A stretch of 64,000 nt of DNA from Cellulomonas sp. URHD0024. GTDB taxonomy: Bacteria > Actinomycetota > Actinomycetes > Actinomycetales > Cellulomonadaceae. Where the stretch lies: positions 1 through 64,000 of the forward strand of contig NZ_AUEW01000004.1 in NCBI RefSeq assembly GCF_000426185.1, written 5' to 3'. This document shows positions 34,379-43,603 of the stretch, piece by piece. Each line of letters starts with the position of its first letter. Position 1 is the first letter of the stretch. A model generated the notes under the pieces. It was not told where the DNA came from. It saw only the letters and a list, made by a program, of their open reading frames with translations, and made no database searches. Position numbers and translations under genes: made by a program.

Positions 34379-35353
34379 TCAGCGCTTGACGAGGGTCGTC
34401 GTGGAGCCGCCGCACAGACCCGAGTCCACGGTGTCCAGGTGGGTCGTCCCGGAGGAGCGCAGCGACGTCGCGGTCGCGGTGACCTCGCCGGGCGCGATCA
34501 CCTGGTCCTTCGCGTAGTAGAACCAGTCGACGTCCTCGGTGTACGTGCTGCGGGCGCCCTTGTGGCCGGCGATGTCGATGAACCAGAGGTTGAAGTTCAC
34601 GGACATCGGGACCCGAGGCGCGACGGGGTACTGGCCGGTCTGCTCGTCGACGGTGTGGTCACCGAGCAGCGCGCCGTCCATGTAGTACTTCACGTGCCCG
34701 TCCCACACCTGCGTCACCACGGTGTGCCAGCCGTTCAGGCTGCTCGTCTGCTGCGAGTGCGCGTTGTGCGGGTCCCACGGCTCCAGGCGGTAGCCGTTGT
34801 AGCTCGTCTGGTACGCGATCGGACCGCGGGCGCCCCAGCCGCCGTTGGGCAGGTACTCCGTGAAGTCGAGCTCGCTGTAGTCCGGGTCGTAGTCGAAGCG
34901 CTGCTGCGGACCGATCGCGAAGAAGGTCTCGTTGACGTGGTCACCGTCCTTGCCGGACGTCGGGCTGTCGGTGAACCTGATCCGGCTGGCGTAGGTCCCG
35001 TCCTTGAACCGGCGCTCTCCGGTGAGGAGCTCGGCCTGCGACGTGCCGCCGGCGTTCCCGGTGGTGTAGGCGGTGAGCCGTGCGACCTTCGAGCCGTCCA
35101 CCGTCGGGAAGGAGATGTTGCTCGACGACCACGCCGCGCCCACGACGCCGGGACCGCCCGCGTTGGTGCGTGCCTGCCAGCCGTTGCCGGTCAAGGCGCT
35201 GTCGTTCGGGGAGGTGTAGCTGAAGTCGTCGAAGAGAGCGCTGCAGGTGCTCGTCCCGGCTGCGGAGGCGGCGCTCGCGCCGAGCAGGGCCGTGCCGAGC
35301 ATCGCCGTGCCGAGGATCATCGCGGACACCGTCGTCCGTCGCACTCTCATCAT
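34379..35353 (-). CDS. secreted glycoside hydrolase family 16 protein
   Basis: 324 aa. A Sec signal peptide (MMRVRRTTVSAMILGTAMLG and on, ending near ASAA) predicts export. The beta-jelly-roll has the GH16 catalytic motif E-L-D-F-x-E within DYSELDFTEYLP, giving nucleophile and acid/base glutamates. Substrates in this family include beta-1,3-glucans, xyloglucan, agar and carrageenan; which applies cannot be read here. It has no binding module, though about 45 residues follow the catalytic fold. It has its own promoter with an overlapping LacI-type operator, so carbohydrate-controlled expression is likely. The short spacer downstream (34298-34378) holds no gene. Confidence 0.83.
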   Translation of the reverse strand: MMRVRRTTVSAMILGTAMLGTALLGASAASAAGTSTCSALFDDFSYTSPNDSALTGNGWQARTNAGGPGVVGAAWSSSNISFPTVDGSKVARLTAYTTGNAGGTSQAELLTGERRFKDGTYASRIRFTDSPTSGKDGDHVNETFFAIGPQQRFDYDPDYSELDFTEYLPNGGWGARGPIAYQTSYNGYRLEPWDPHNAHSQQTSSLNGWHTVVTQVWDGHVKYYMDGALLGDHTVDEQTGQYPVAPRVPMSVNFNLWFIDIAGHKGARSTYTEDVDWFYYAKDQVIAPGEVTATATSLRSSGTTHLDTVDSGLCGGSTTTLVKR

Positions 35354-35422
35354 CTGATCAGGTCTTCTCGTTGGGGAGGATCGCTGTCCGCACGTGACGG
35401 ATCAGCGCTGGTCGGGGGTCGC

Positions 35423-35450
35423 ACACTACTGGCTGGTAAGCGCTTCCGAA
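35423..35450 (-). promoter_or_regulatory. promoter with overlapping LacI-family operator for the GH16 gene
   Basis: On the minus strand a TTCGGA -35 (35445-35450), 16-bp spacer and TAGTGT -10 (35423-35428) surround the palindrome GGAAGCGCTTACC, centred on AGCGCT at 35439-35444. AGCGCT-centred palindromes are the known operators of CebR-type LacI repressors controlling polysaccharide genes in Streptomyces and cellulomonads. A repressor bound here would block RNA polymerase. The rest of 35354-35650 holds no convincing gene. Confidence 0.6.
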
Positions 35451-35650
35451 GGGGTCTATCGGCCCGGGTGGCCGGAGCGTGTGGGTTTCGGGACCGACGA
35501 GCACGACGGAACCGGCCGGCAACCGGCCGAAGTCGGGCGAGTCGGGCACGATACGAGGATGACTGGCGTCCGTGCGGTACACGACAGGCCGGCCTCCGCG
35601 GCGCGGGCGTCCGTGCTCGCCCCGGCGGCCGCGGTCCTCGGGCCGGTCGC

Positions 35651-36067
35651 ATGATCAGCATCGCGCGAGCAGAGCAGCTGCACGCCGCCGGGCTGCGTTG
35701 GAACCCGCGCGCCGGTGACGCGTTCGCCGTCCGGGTGCTCGAAGACCAGGTGTTCACGATCGCCGACATGGTGGTCGAGCCGCGCGAGTACCCGACCGGC
35801 ACGGTGCTGGGGTTCAACGGGACCACCGAGTGGGCGCTCGACTCGGTGCGGCAGGAGGACGCCTTGTGGCTGCCCCGCGAGGACCAGCTGCGCGAGCTCC
35901 TGGGCGGCACGTTCCGCAGCCTGGCGCGCTCGACGTGGGGTGGCTACCAGGTTCTGGTCGAGCTCGTCGGCCGCCCGGAGCAGGTGTTCTCGGCCGACGA
36001 CGCCGCCGACGCCTATGCGCAGGCGGTGCTGGCGCTCGTCGTGGCGGCCGTCGATCCGCGGGGTTGA
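35651..36067 (+). CDS. conserved actinobacterial protein of unknown function
   Basis: 138 aa. It begins MISIARAEQLHAAGLRW and contains GDAFAVRVLEDQVFTIADM and a well-conserved-looking LGFNGTTEWALDSVRQEDALWLPREDQL. Similar short proteins in actinobacteria are sometimes labelled 'pilus assembly protein CpaE', but it has no P-loop and is unlike CpaE, so that label should not be trusted. No transmembrane segment or signal peptide. No ribosome binding site is visible; a 31-codon frame starting at 35559 ends in an ATGA overlap with this start and might couple translation. Confidence 0.7.
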   Translation: MISIARAEQLHAAGLRWNPRAGDAFAVRVLEDQVFTIADMVVEPREYPTGTVLGFNGTTEWALDSVRQEDALWLPREDQLRELLGGTFRSLARSTWGGYQVLVELVGRPEQVFSADDAADAYAQAVLALVVAAVDPRG

Positions 36068-36181
36068 GTCGCGGCCGACCCGATTGTCGCTGGTGTGTCG
36101 AGAATGCCGCGGCGGCTCCGACCACCGCATGAGGGACGACGAGGCACCGGGCCACGCGTCGCACACGTCGGAGGTACCGAG

Positions 36182-36697
36182 ATGTCCATCACCCCGTTCC
36201 TGTGGTTCGACGACGAGGCGGAACAGGCCGCCGAGCGCTACGTCAGCCTCTTCCCGAACTCGCGGATCGTCGAGGTCGCCCGCTACGGCGAGGGTGGTCC
36301 GCAACCCGCCGGGACAGCCTTCAACGTGACCTTCGTGCTCGACGGGCTCGAGATCCAGGCCCTCAACGGCGGGCCGGGGCATCCGCACAGCGACGCGTTC
36401 TCGCTGCAGATCGTCGTTCCCGACCAGCAGGAGTGCGACCGCCTGTGGGACGCCCTGCTCGCGGACGGCGGCATGCCCAGCCAGTGCGGGTGGCTGATCG
36501 ACCGGTGGGGCCTGTCGTGGCAGGTCATCCCCGAGGCCCTCCCCGCGCTCCTCGCCGACCCGGACCCCGCGCGCGCCCACCGCGCCCTGACCGCGATGTT
36601 CACCATGGCCAAGATCGACGTCGCCACGCTGTACGCGGCGGCCGACCGTGCGTCGACGCCTGGTCCAGGGGTGGGTCGCCCGGTCGCCACCGTGTGA
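36182..36697 (+). CDS. VOC-superfamily (PhnB-like) protein
   Basis: 171 aa. MSITPFLWFDDEAEQAAERYVSLFPNS is the classic opening of PhnB/3-demethylubiquinone-methyltransferase-like VOC proteins, and NVTFVLDGLEIQALNGGP and WQVIPEAL are also typical. The members are metal-binding beta-alpha-beta folds; no reaction is established for most of them. It has a good ribosome binding site (GGAGGT) before the ATG and no operon partner. Confidence 0.85.
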   Translation: MSITPFLWFDDEAEQAAERYVSLFPNSRIVEVARYGEGGPQPAGTAFNVTFVLDGLEIQALNGGPGHPHSDAFSLQIVVPDQQECDRLWDALLADGGMPSQCGWLIDRWGLSWQVIPEALPALLADPDPARAHRALTAMFTMAKIDVATLYAAADRASTPGPGVGRPVATV

Positions 36698-36726
36698 GGG
36701 TTGGGGAGCGGGTGAGCCGACACGTC

Positions 36727-36732
36727 TAGACT
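36727..36732 (+). promoter_or_regulatory. -10 element, leaderless promoter of gatCAB
   Basis: TAGACT exactly 7 nt before the ATG of gatC; no Shine-Dalgarno sequence in between. Confidence 0.55.
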
Positions 36733-36739
36733 TCCGGTC

Positions 36740-37039
36740 ATGTCCACCCTCTCTCGCGACGAGGTCGCGCGCGTGGCGGGCCTGGCACGGATCGACCTGA
36801 CGCCGGAGGAGCTCGACCGCCTTGCGGGCGAGCTCGACGTCATCGTCGAGTCGGTCGCGCGCGTGAGCGAGATCGCCACGCCCGACGTGCCGGCCACCAG
36901 CCACCCCCTGCCGCTGACCAACGTGTTCCGTGCCGACGTGCCCGAGGCCCCGGTGGACCGGGACCTCGTGCTCGCGTCCGCGCCCGCGTCGATCGACGGC
37001 AAGTTCGCGGTCCCGCAGATCCTGGGGGAGGACGCGTGA
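36740..37039 (+). CDS. gatC: Asp-tRNA(Asn)/Glu-tRNA(Gln) amidotransferase subunit C
   Basis: 99 aa, the standard length. GatC is the small subunit that wraps around GatA and GatB. It opens [20 protein letters not shown] and ends near [14 protein letters not shown], as in known GatC proteins. It is first of three genes overlapping by 4 nt each. Presence of the full set implies that Gln-tRNA (and perhaps Asn-tRNA) is made by transamidation. Confidence 0.95.
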   Translation: MSTLSRDEVARVAGLARIDLTPEELDRLAGELDVIVESVARVSEIATPDVPATSHPLPLTNVFRADVPEAPVDRDLVLASAPASIDGKFAVPQILGEDA

Positions 37040-38547
37040 GCGACCTGACGCGCATCTCGGCCGCCGCGCTCGCGGACGCCCTGACCAAGAAGGAGGTGTC
37101 CAGCGTCGAGGCGACGCAGGCGCACCTCGACCGGATCGCCGACGTCGAGCACGCGGTGCACGCGTTCCTGCACGTGTCCGGCGACGAGGCGCTCTCTACA
37201 GCGGCCGACGTCGACAGGCGCCGTGCCGCGGGGGAGACCCTGCACGCCCTCGCCGGCGTCCCGATCGCCGTCAAGGACGTCGTCGTGACGAAGGGGCTGC
37301 CGACGACGGCCGGCTCGAAGATCCTCGAGGGCTGGGTCCCGCCGTACGACGCGACGCTCGTCGAGAAGATCAAGGCCGCCGGGCTGCCGATCCTGGGCAA
37401 GACCAACATGGACGAGTTCGCGATGGGCTCCTCCACGGAGCACTCCGCGTACGGCAACACCCACAACCCCTGGGACCTCGACCGGATCCCTGGTGGTTCG
37501 GGCGGCGGTTCGGCTGCGGCCGTCGGCGCCTACGAGGCTCCGCTGGCCATCGGCACGGACACTGGCGGCTCCATCCGTCAGCCTGCCGCGGTCACCGGCA
37601 CGGTCGGCGTGAAGCCCACGTACGGAGGGGTGTCCCGCTACGGGCTCATCGCGCTGGCGTCGTCGCTGGACCAGGCCGGTCCGGTCACCCGCACGGTCCT
37701 CGACTCGGCGCTGCTGCACGAGCTGATCGGTGGGCACGACCCGCGTGACTCGACGTCGATCGACGAGCCGCTGCCGGGGCTCGTCGCCGCGGCGCAGCTG
37801 GGCGCGACCGGGGACCTGTCGGGCGTGCGCGTCGGCGTCATCACCGAGCTGCAGGGCGAGGGCTACCAGCCCGGCGTGCTCGCACGGTTCCACGAGTCGC
37901 TCGAGGTCCTGCAGGGCGCGGGAGCCGAGATCGTCGAGGTCTCCTGCCCCCACTTCACCTACGCGCTCGCGGCGTACTACCTGATCCTGCCGGCCGAGGC
38001 GTCCAGCAACCTGGCCAAGTTCGACGGCATGCGGTTCGGCCTGCGGGTCGTCCCCGAGGACAACCCGACCGCCGAACGTGTCATGGCGGCCACCCGCGGC
38101 CAGGGGTTCGGCGACGAGGTCAAGCGCCGCATCATCCTGGGCACCTACGCCCTGTCGGCCGGCTACTACGACGCCTACTACGGCTCGGCGCAGAAGGTCC
38201 GCACGCTCATCCAGCGCGACTTCGACGCCGCGTTCGGGCAGGCCGACGTGCTCGTCTCCCCGACGGCGCCCACCACGGCGTTCAGGCTCGGCGAGAAGCT
38301 CGACGACCCGCTCGCCATGTACCTGAACGACGTCGCGACGATCCCCGCCAACCTCGCCGGGATCCCGGGGATGTCGCTGCCCTCGGGCTTGTCCGACGAC
38401 GGCCTGCCCGTCGGCTTCCAGATCCTCGCCCCGGCCAAGGCCGACGACCGGCTGTACCGCGTCGGCGCGGCGCTGGAGATGCTGCTGGAGACGGCCTGGG
38501 AAGGTCCGCTGCTGCTGAAGGCCCCCGAGTTGGAGATCGCGCGATGA
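37036..38547 (+). CDS. gatA: Asp-tRNA(Asn)/Glu-tRNA(Gln) amidotransferase subunit A
   Basis: Amidase-signature subunit that releases ammonia from glutamine. It has 503 aa. The Ser-cisSer-Lys triad is visible: Lys80 in [11 protein letters not shown], the cis-Ser in [14 protein letters not shown] and the nucleophile in [13 protein letters not shown]. The GTG start overlaps the gatC stop and its stop overlaps the gatB ATG. Confidence 0.96.
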   Translation: MSDLTRISAAALADALTKKEVSSVEATQAHLDRIADVEHAVHAFLHVSGDEALSTAADVDRRRAAGETLHALAGVPIAVKDVVVTKGLPTTAGSKILEGWVPPYDATLVEKIKAAGLPILGKTNMDEFAMGSSTEHSAYGNTHNPWDLDRIPGGSGGGSAAAVGAYEAPLAIGTDTGGSIRQPAAVTGTVGVKPTYGGVSRYGLIALASSLDQAGPVTRTVLDSALLHELIGGHDPRDSTSIDEPLPGLVAAAQLGATGDLSGVRVGVITELQGEGYQPGVLARFHESLEVLQGAGAEIVEVSCPHFTYALAAYYLILPAEASSNLAKFDGMRFGLRVVPEDNPTAERVMAATRGQGFGDEVKRRIILGTYALSAGYYDAYYGSAQKVRTLIQRDFDAAFGQADVLVSPTAPTTAFRLGEKLDDPLAMYLNDVATIPANLAGIPGMSLPSGLSDDGLPVGFQILAPAKADDRLYRVGAALEMLLETAWEGPLLLKAPELEIAR

Positions 38548-40040
38548 GCACGCTGGTGGACTACGACGACGCCGTCGACCGCTACGACACGGTGATCGGG
38601 ATCGAGGTGCACGTCGAGCTCGGCACCCGCACCAAGATGTTCGACGGCGCGGAGGTCACGTTCGGTGCCGAGCCGAACACGCAGGTCACCCCCGTCTCGC
38701 TCGGGTTGCCCGGCGCGCTGCCGGCCGTGAACGCGACCGCCGTCGAGTACGCGATCCGCATCGGCCTGGCGCTGAACTGCTCGATCGCCGAGAACTGCCG
38801 GTTCGCGCGGAAGAACTACTTCTACCCGGACGTGCCCAAGAACTTCCAGACGTCGCAGTACGACGAGCCCATCGCCTACGAGGGCTGGGTCGACGTCGAG
38901 CTGGACGACGGCAGCATCTTCCGCGTCGAGATCGAGCGTGCGCACATGGAGGAGGACGCCGGCAAGAACACCCACATCGGTGGCTCCGACGGTCGCATCC
39001 ACGGCGCCGAGTACTCGCTGGTCGACTACAACCGTGCGGGCATCCCGCTGGTGGAGATCGTCACCAAGCCGATCACGGGCGCCGGCTCGCGGGCGCCGGA
39101 GGTGGCGCGGGCGTACGTGCAGACGCTGCGCGACATCTTCCGCGCACTGGGCGTGTCGGAGGCGCGGATGGAGCGCGGCAACGTCCGCGCCGACGTCAAC
39201 GTGTCGATCCGTCCGACGCCCGAGTCGGTGCTCGGCACCCGCACGGAGACCAAGAACGTCAACTCGTTCCGGTCGGTCGAGCGGGCCGTGCGCTACGAGG
39301 TCAGCCGGCAGGCAGGCGTCCTCGACGACGGGATCGCGATCATCCAGGAGACGCGGCACTGGCACGAGGACACCGGGACCACGGCGTCCGGCCGCGTGAA
39401 GTCGGACGCGGAGGACTACCGGTACTTCCCGGAGCCCGACCTCGTGCCGATCGCCCCGGACCGCGCGTGGATCGAGGAGATCCGTGCGGGTCTCCCGGAG
39501 ATGCCGGCCGCGCGACGCCGCCGGCTGCAGGCCGAGTGGGAGTACGCCGACGCCGAGATGCGCGACGTCGTCAACGCCGGCGCCGTGGAGCTCATCGAGA
39601 CCACGATCGCCGCGGGCGCCAGCCCGGCCGCCGCGCGCAAGTGGTGGATGGGCGAGCTGGCCCGTACCGCCAAGCAGCAGGACGTCGAGCTCGAGGCGCT
39701 CCCCGTGACGCCCACGCAGATCGGCCAGCTGCAGAAGCTCGTCGACGACGGCGCGATCAACGACAAGCTCGCCCGCCAGGTGCTCGAGGGCGTGCTGGCG
39801 GGCGAGGGCGACCCGGCGGACGTCGTGGCCGCCCGCGGCCTGGGCGTCGTGTCCGACGACGGTCCGTTGCTCGACGCGATCGACGGCGCGCTCGCCGCGC
39901 AGCCCGACATCGCCGAGAAGATCCGCTCGGGCAACCTCGGGCCGGTCGGCGCGATCATCGGGGCCGTCATGAAGGCGACGCGTGGGCAGGCGGACGCAGG
40001 CCGCGTGCGGGAGCTGCTGCTCGAGCGGATCGGCTCGTAA
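38544..40040 (+). CDS. gatB: Asp-tRNA(Asn)/Glu-tRNA(Gln) amidotransferase subunit B
   Basis: 498 aa. GatB activates the mischarged aminoacyl-tRNA with ATP and accepts ammonia from Gat[39 protein letters not shown]-like [19 protein letters not shown], and [14 protein letters not shown] mark the kinase-like core. The C-terminal helical/YqeY part follows ([20 protein letters not shown]). It is the last gene of the operon. Confidence 0.96.
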   Translation: MSTLVDYDDAVDRYDTVIGIEVHVELGTRTKMFDGAEVTFGAEPNTQVTPVSLGLPGALPAVNATAVEYAIRIGLALNCSIAENCRFARKNYFYPDVPKNFQTSQYDEPIAYEGWVDVELDDGSIFRVEIERAHMEEDAGKNTHIGGSDGRIHGAEYSLVDYNRAGIPLVEIVTKPITGAGSRAPEVARAYVQTLRDIFRALGVSEARMERGNVRADVNVSIRPTPESVLGTRTETKNVNSFRSVERAVRYEVSRQAGVLDDGIAIIQETRHWHEDTGTTASGRVKSDAEDYRYFPEPDLVPIAPDRAWIEEIRAGLPEMPAARRRRLQAEWEYADAEMRDVVNAGAVELIETTIAAGASPAAARKWWMGELARTAKQQDVELEALPVTPTQIGQLQKLVDDGAINDKLARQVLEGVLAGEGDPADVVAARGLGVVSDDGPLLDAIDGALAAQPDIAEKIRSGNLGPVGAIIGAVMKATRGQADAGRVRELLLERIGS

Positions 40041-40092
40041 CCTGCCCGGCACACGCTCGTCGTAGTGTCGGTGCACCCGAGAGGAGCAGCCG

Positions 40093-40638
40093 ATGGACAA
40101 GCCCACGCTGCAGGGCGAGATGATCGTGCTCCGACCGATCCGCGCGAGCGACGCGGACGCCATGTGGGAGATGCTCGACGACCCGGACGGCCGGCGGCTG
40201 ACCGGCACGACGGCCAAGTTCACACGCGAGGAGATCGACGCGTGGTGCGCCAGTCGGGAGTCCGCCGAGGGCCGCTACGACTTCGCCGTCACCGTCGACG
40301 GGGACGACACGTTCCGCGGTGAGATCGTGCTGAGCGACGTCGACGAGATCGTCGGGTCGGCCGGCCTGCGCCTCTCGATGGGTCCGCAGTACCGCGGCCG
40401 TGGTTACGGCACCGAGGGCATCCAGCTCGTCCTCGGGCTGGCGTTCGACGGCCTCGGGCTGCATCGCGTCGAGCTCGACGTGCTCAGCATCAACGCGCGC
40501 GCCAAGTCGCTCTACGAGAACATCGGCTTCCGCGTGGAGGGTCGCAAGCGCGACGCCTACCGCGACGGTGACGGCTGGTGCGACGCGATCATCATGGCGA
40601 TCCTCGAGGACGAGTACCGCGCCGCCCAGCTGGACTGA
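40093..40638 (+). CDS. GNAT-family N-acetyltransferase (RimJ-like)
   Basis: 181 aa. It begins TLQGEMIVLRPIRASDADAMWEML, the usual opening of RimJ/RimL-type acetyltransferases. Motif A is LRLSMGPQYRGRGYGTEGIQL, and VLSINARAKSLYENIGFRVEGRKRDAY is the C-terminal acetyl-CoA part. The substrate, protein N-terminus or small molecule, is unknown. GAGGAGC provides a ribosome binding site; a TAGTGT hexamer near 40062 may be its -10. Confidence 0.87.
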   Translation: MDKPTLQGEMIVLRPIRASDADAMWEMLDDPDGRRLTGTTAKFTREEIDAWCASRESAEGRYDFAVTVDGDDTFRGEIVLSDVDEIVGSAGLRLSMGPQYRGRGYGTEGIQLVLGLAFDGLGLHRVELDVLSINARAKSLYENIGFRVEGRKRDAYRDGDGWCDAIIMAILEDEYRAAQLD

Positions 40639-40646
40639 GGCGAGCG

Positions 40647-41966
40647 TCAGTCACGGGCGCGGTGGAAGTCGTCCAGCGCGACCTTCCGCTCGACGGCATG
40701 GTCGACGATGGGCGCCGGGTAGCCGTCGGGCGGTGTCCGGAGCCGCCACGGCTCGTGCACGGCGACCCCGTCGACTCCGCGCAGCTCCGGGACCCACTGC
40801 CGGACGTAGGACCCGGACGGGTCGAACGTGCGGCCCTGCGTCACCGGGTTGAACACCCGGAAGTACGGTGCGGCGTCGCGGCCGGTGCCCGCCACCCACT
40901 GCCAGTTGAGCTGGTTCTGCGACACGTCTGCGTCGACCAGCCAGGCCATGAAGTGCTCCGCGCCGCGCTGCCAGCGCACGTGCAGGTCCTTCACCAGGAA
41001 CGAGGCGACGACCATGCGGACACGGTTGTGCATCCAGCCGAGCGCCCGCAGCTGGCGCATCCCGGCGTCGACGATCGGGTACCCGGTCCGGCCCTCGGCC
41101 CAGGCGGCGAACGCCGCGAGCTCCGCACGGCCCGCGGCCCAGGCGTCGTCGGGCACGACGTCGCGCAGCGAGGTGTGCGCAGCGGTCGGGTGGTGCCAGA
41201 GCACGTCGGCGTGGAACTCCCGCCAGGCCAGCTCGGAGCGGAACACGTCTGCTGAGGCGGGCAGCCCCGCGAGGAGCGTCCGCGGGTGCAGCTCGCCGTA
41301 CTTCAGCGGGACGGACAGGCGTGACGTGCCGTCGAGGTCGGGTCGGTCCCGATCGGTCGCGTACCGCGCCAGTCCGTCGCGCAGGAACTCCTGCCAACGC
41401 CGCAGGGCCGCGGCCTCGCCCGCTGGTGGGAGCCGGACGTCGGTGGCGGGCGGGACCGGGATGCTGTCGGACCGCAGGTGCGCCCACGGGCTCCCGGTCG
41501 GTCGGGGTGCCGGCGGAGCCCAGCCGTGGTCCAGCCAGGCACGCCGGAACGGCGTGAACACCTGGAACGGCGTGCCGCCTCGTGTGAGCAGGCGACCCGG
41601 CGCGACGGCGTAGGGCGAGCCCGTGCGGACGAGGGAGAGGCCCTCGTCGCGCCGCCGACCGTACGGTTCGGTCGCGGCGGTGACGTGCACCTGCGAGGCC
41701 CCGACCTCGGACGCGACCGCCGGCACGACGTCGCGGGGGCGCCCGTGCCGGACCACGAGACGCCCACCGAGGGACTCGTCGAGCGCCCGCAGGGAGTGCG
41801 TCAGGTAGGCGAGTCGCGGTGCGCCCGCGGTGGCCGACAGGACCGGGTCGACGACGAACAGGGGTACGACGAGGCCGTCGTCGGCCCGTGCCGCCTCCAC
41901 CGCGGCGAGCAACGACGGGTTGTCCGCGAGGCGCAGGTCGCGGCGGAACCAGTGGATCGTCGGCAC
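40647..41966 (-). CDS. phr: deoxyribodipyrimidine photolyase
   Basis: Repairs UV cyclobutane pyrimidine dimers using blue light and FAD. It has 439 aa. The N-terminal antenna domain begins IHWFRRDLRLADNPSL. The FAD domain has ELAWREFHADVLWHHP, GRTGYPIVDAGMRQLRALGWMHNRVRM and QNQLNWQWVAGTGRDAAPYFRVFNPVTQ, typical of class I CPD photolyases. GTG 41966 has TAGCGT 6 nt upstream, fitting a leaderless message. Confidence 0.93.
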   Translation of the reverse strand: MPTIHWFRRDLRLADNPSLLAAVEAARADDGLVVPLFVVDPVLSATAGAPRLAYLTHSLRALDESLGGRLVVRHGRPRDVVPAVASEVGASQVHVTAATEPYGRRRDEGLSLVRTGSPYAVAPGRLLTRGGTPFQVFTPFRRAWLDHGWAPPAPRPTGSPWAHLRSDSIPVPPATDVRLPPAGEAAALRRWQEFLRDGLARYATDRDRPDLDGTSRLSVPLKYGELHPRTLLAGLPASADVFRSELAWREFHADVLWHHPTAAHTSLRDVVPDDAWAAGRAELAAFAAWAEGRTGYPIVDAGMRQLRALGWMHNRVRMVVASFLVKDLHVRWQRGAEHFMAWLVDADVSQNQLNWQWVAGTGRDAAPYFRVFNPVTQGRTFDPSGSYVRQWVPELRGVDGVAVHEPWRLRTPPDGYPAPIVDHAVERKVALDDFHRARD

Positions 41967-41972
41967 CCGGCG

Positions 41973-41978
41973 ACGCTA
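41973..41978 (-). promoter_or_regulatory. -10 element, leaderless promoter of the photolyase gene
   Basis: TAGCGT on the minus strand, 6 nt before the GTG at 41966. Confidence 0.45.
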
Positions 41979-42054
41979 TCCGCGCGGGCACCGGTGCGCT
42001 CTCCGGGGTGCCGTGCGGCTGGTGCACCGGCACCCTGCGGGCCACGATGAAGGC

Positions 42055-43575
42055 ATGACCGGCGTCGAGAACGCGGCACCCAAGCGCGACACGCTTCCAC
42101 GTGACCGCGGGTTCTTCGGGCATCCGTACGGGCTCTTCACGCTCTTCAACACCGAGCTGTGGGAGCGGTTCAGCTACTACGGGATGCGCGCGATCCTGCT
42201 GTACTACCTGACCGACTCCGTGGCCAAGGGCGGCCTCGGGATCGAGAAGGCGTCGGGCGAGGCGCTCGTCGCGATCTACGGCTCGTCGGTCTACCTGCTG
42301 TCCGTGCTGGGCGGCTGGCTCGCGGACCGCATGATCGGTTCACGCCGCTCGGTCCTCTACGGCGGGATCGTCATCGCCGCCGGGCACATCTTCCTCACCA
42401 TCCCGGCGGCCGGCTTCTCGTTCCTCGGCATCTGCCTGGTCGCACTCGGCACCGGCCTGCTCAAGCCGAACGTCTCCAGCATGGTGGGCGAGCTGTACGA
42501 CCGCGACGACCCCCGGCGTGACTCCGGGTTCTCGATCTACTACATGGGCATCAACATCGGCTCCCTCGCCGCCCCGTTCCTCGTCGGGCTCGCCCGAGAG
42601 TGGGGCGGGTACCACGCCGGCTTCGCGGTCGCTGCGATCGGGATGGGCTTCGCCCTGGTGTTCTTCGTCGCGGGCCGCAAGTACCTGGGCGGCGCGGGCG
42701 ACGCCGTCCCCAACCCGCTGACCCGGGCCGACCGGCCCGCCGTCGTCCGGCTCCTGCTCATGGTCCTCGGTGGCATCGCGGTGGCGGTCGCGATCGCGGT
42801 CTGGGTGCGGGGCGGCTTCGGGATCGAGGCGCTGGTCGACGCCGTGTCCTACCTCGCGTTCGCGGCCCCGATCGCGACGTTCCTGGTGATGTTCCGGTCG
42901 CGCAAGGTGACGGCGCACGAGCGCACCCGACTGCGCGCCTACATCCCGCTGTTCATCGCGGCGACGCTCTTCTGGATGATCTTCGAGCAGGCCGCCAACA
43001 CGCTGTCGTCGTTCGCGAAGGACCGCACCGACCTGCACATCCTGGGCATCGCGATCCCGCCCGAGTTCTTCCAGTCGGTCAACCCGGCCGCGATCATCAT
43101 CCTGGCGCCGGTCTTCGCCTGGATCTGGCTGAAGCTCGACGACCGGCCGCCGACAGCGGTGAAGTTCGCGCTGGGGCTCATGTTCGCGGCGCTGAGCTTC
43201 GTCTTCCTGGCCGCGGCGTCGGCCGTGATCGGGGAGGACAAGGCGCCGTCGTGGGTGCTCGTGACCGTCTACGTGATCCAGACCATCGGCGAGCTGTGCC
43301 TGTCTCCGGTGGGCCTCGCCGCGACGACGCTGCTCGCACCGCGCGCGTTCCGCGGCCAGGCCATGGCGCTGTGGTTCCTGGCGCCCGCGGCCGGGAACGC
43401 GATCACCGCCCAGCTCATCCAGAGCACCGAGGGCGTCAGCGACACGGCGTACTTCGGTGTCATCGGGCTGGTCTCGCTCGCGTTCGCGGGCGGGATGTTC
43501 GCGGTCGCTCCCTGGGTGACCCGGCACATCAAGGCGGGCGCCGAGACGGCGGGCGAGGCAGCGCTGCAGCACTGA
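42055..43575 (+). CDS. POT-family proton-coupled di/tripeptide transporter
   Basis: 506 aa, about 14 hydrophobic segments. The first helix carries the ExxER proton-coupling motif (ELWERFSYYGMRAILLYYL), a hallmark of the POT/PTR2 family. GTGLLKPNVSSMVGELYDRDDPRRDSGF and FSIYYMGINIGSL are further signatures. It takes up short peptides with protons. Single gene, divergent from the photolyase gene. Confidence 0.93.
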   Translation: MTGVENAAPKRDTLPRDRGFFGHPYGLFTLFNTELWERFSYYGMRAILLYYLTDSVAKGGLGIEKASGEALVAIYGSSVYLLSVLGGWLADRMIGSRRSVLYGGIVIAAGHIFLTIPAAGFSFLGICLVALGTGLLKPNVSSMVGELYDRDDPRRDSGFSIYYMGINIGSLAAPFLVGLAREWGGYHAGFAVAAIGMGFALVFFVAGRKYLGGAGDAVPNPLTRADRPAVVRLLLMVLGGIAVAVAIAVWVRGGFGIEALVDAVSYLAFAAPIATFLVMFRSRKVTAHERTRLRAYIPLFIAATLFWMIFEQAANTLSSFAKDRTDLHILGIAIPPEFFQSVNPAAIIILAPVFAWIWLKLDDRPPTAVKFALGLMFAALSFVFLAAASAVIGEDKAPSWVLVTVYVIQTIGELCLSPVGLAATTLLAPRAFRGQAMALWFLAPAAGNAITAQLIQSTEGVSDTAYFGVIGLVSLAFAGGMFAVAPWVTRHIKAGAETAGEAALQH

Positions 43576-43603
43576 CGTCGGGATGACGGAGAGGTGGTCG
43601 AGC

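Noticed and set aside
35559-35654. 31-codon frame ending in ATGA overlap with the gene at 35651
   Set aside because: Ala/Val/Pro-rich, no recognised features; overlap alone is weak evidence, so mentioned only under its neighbour.
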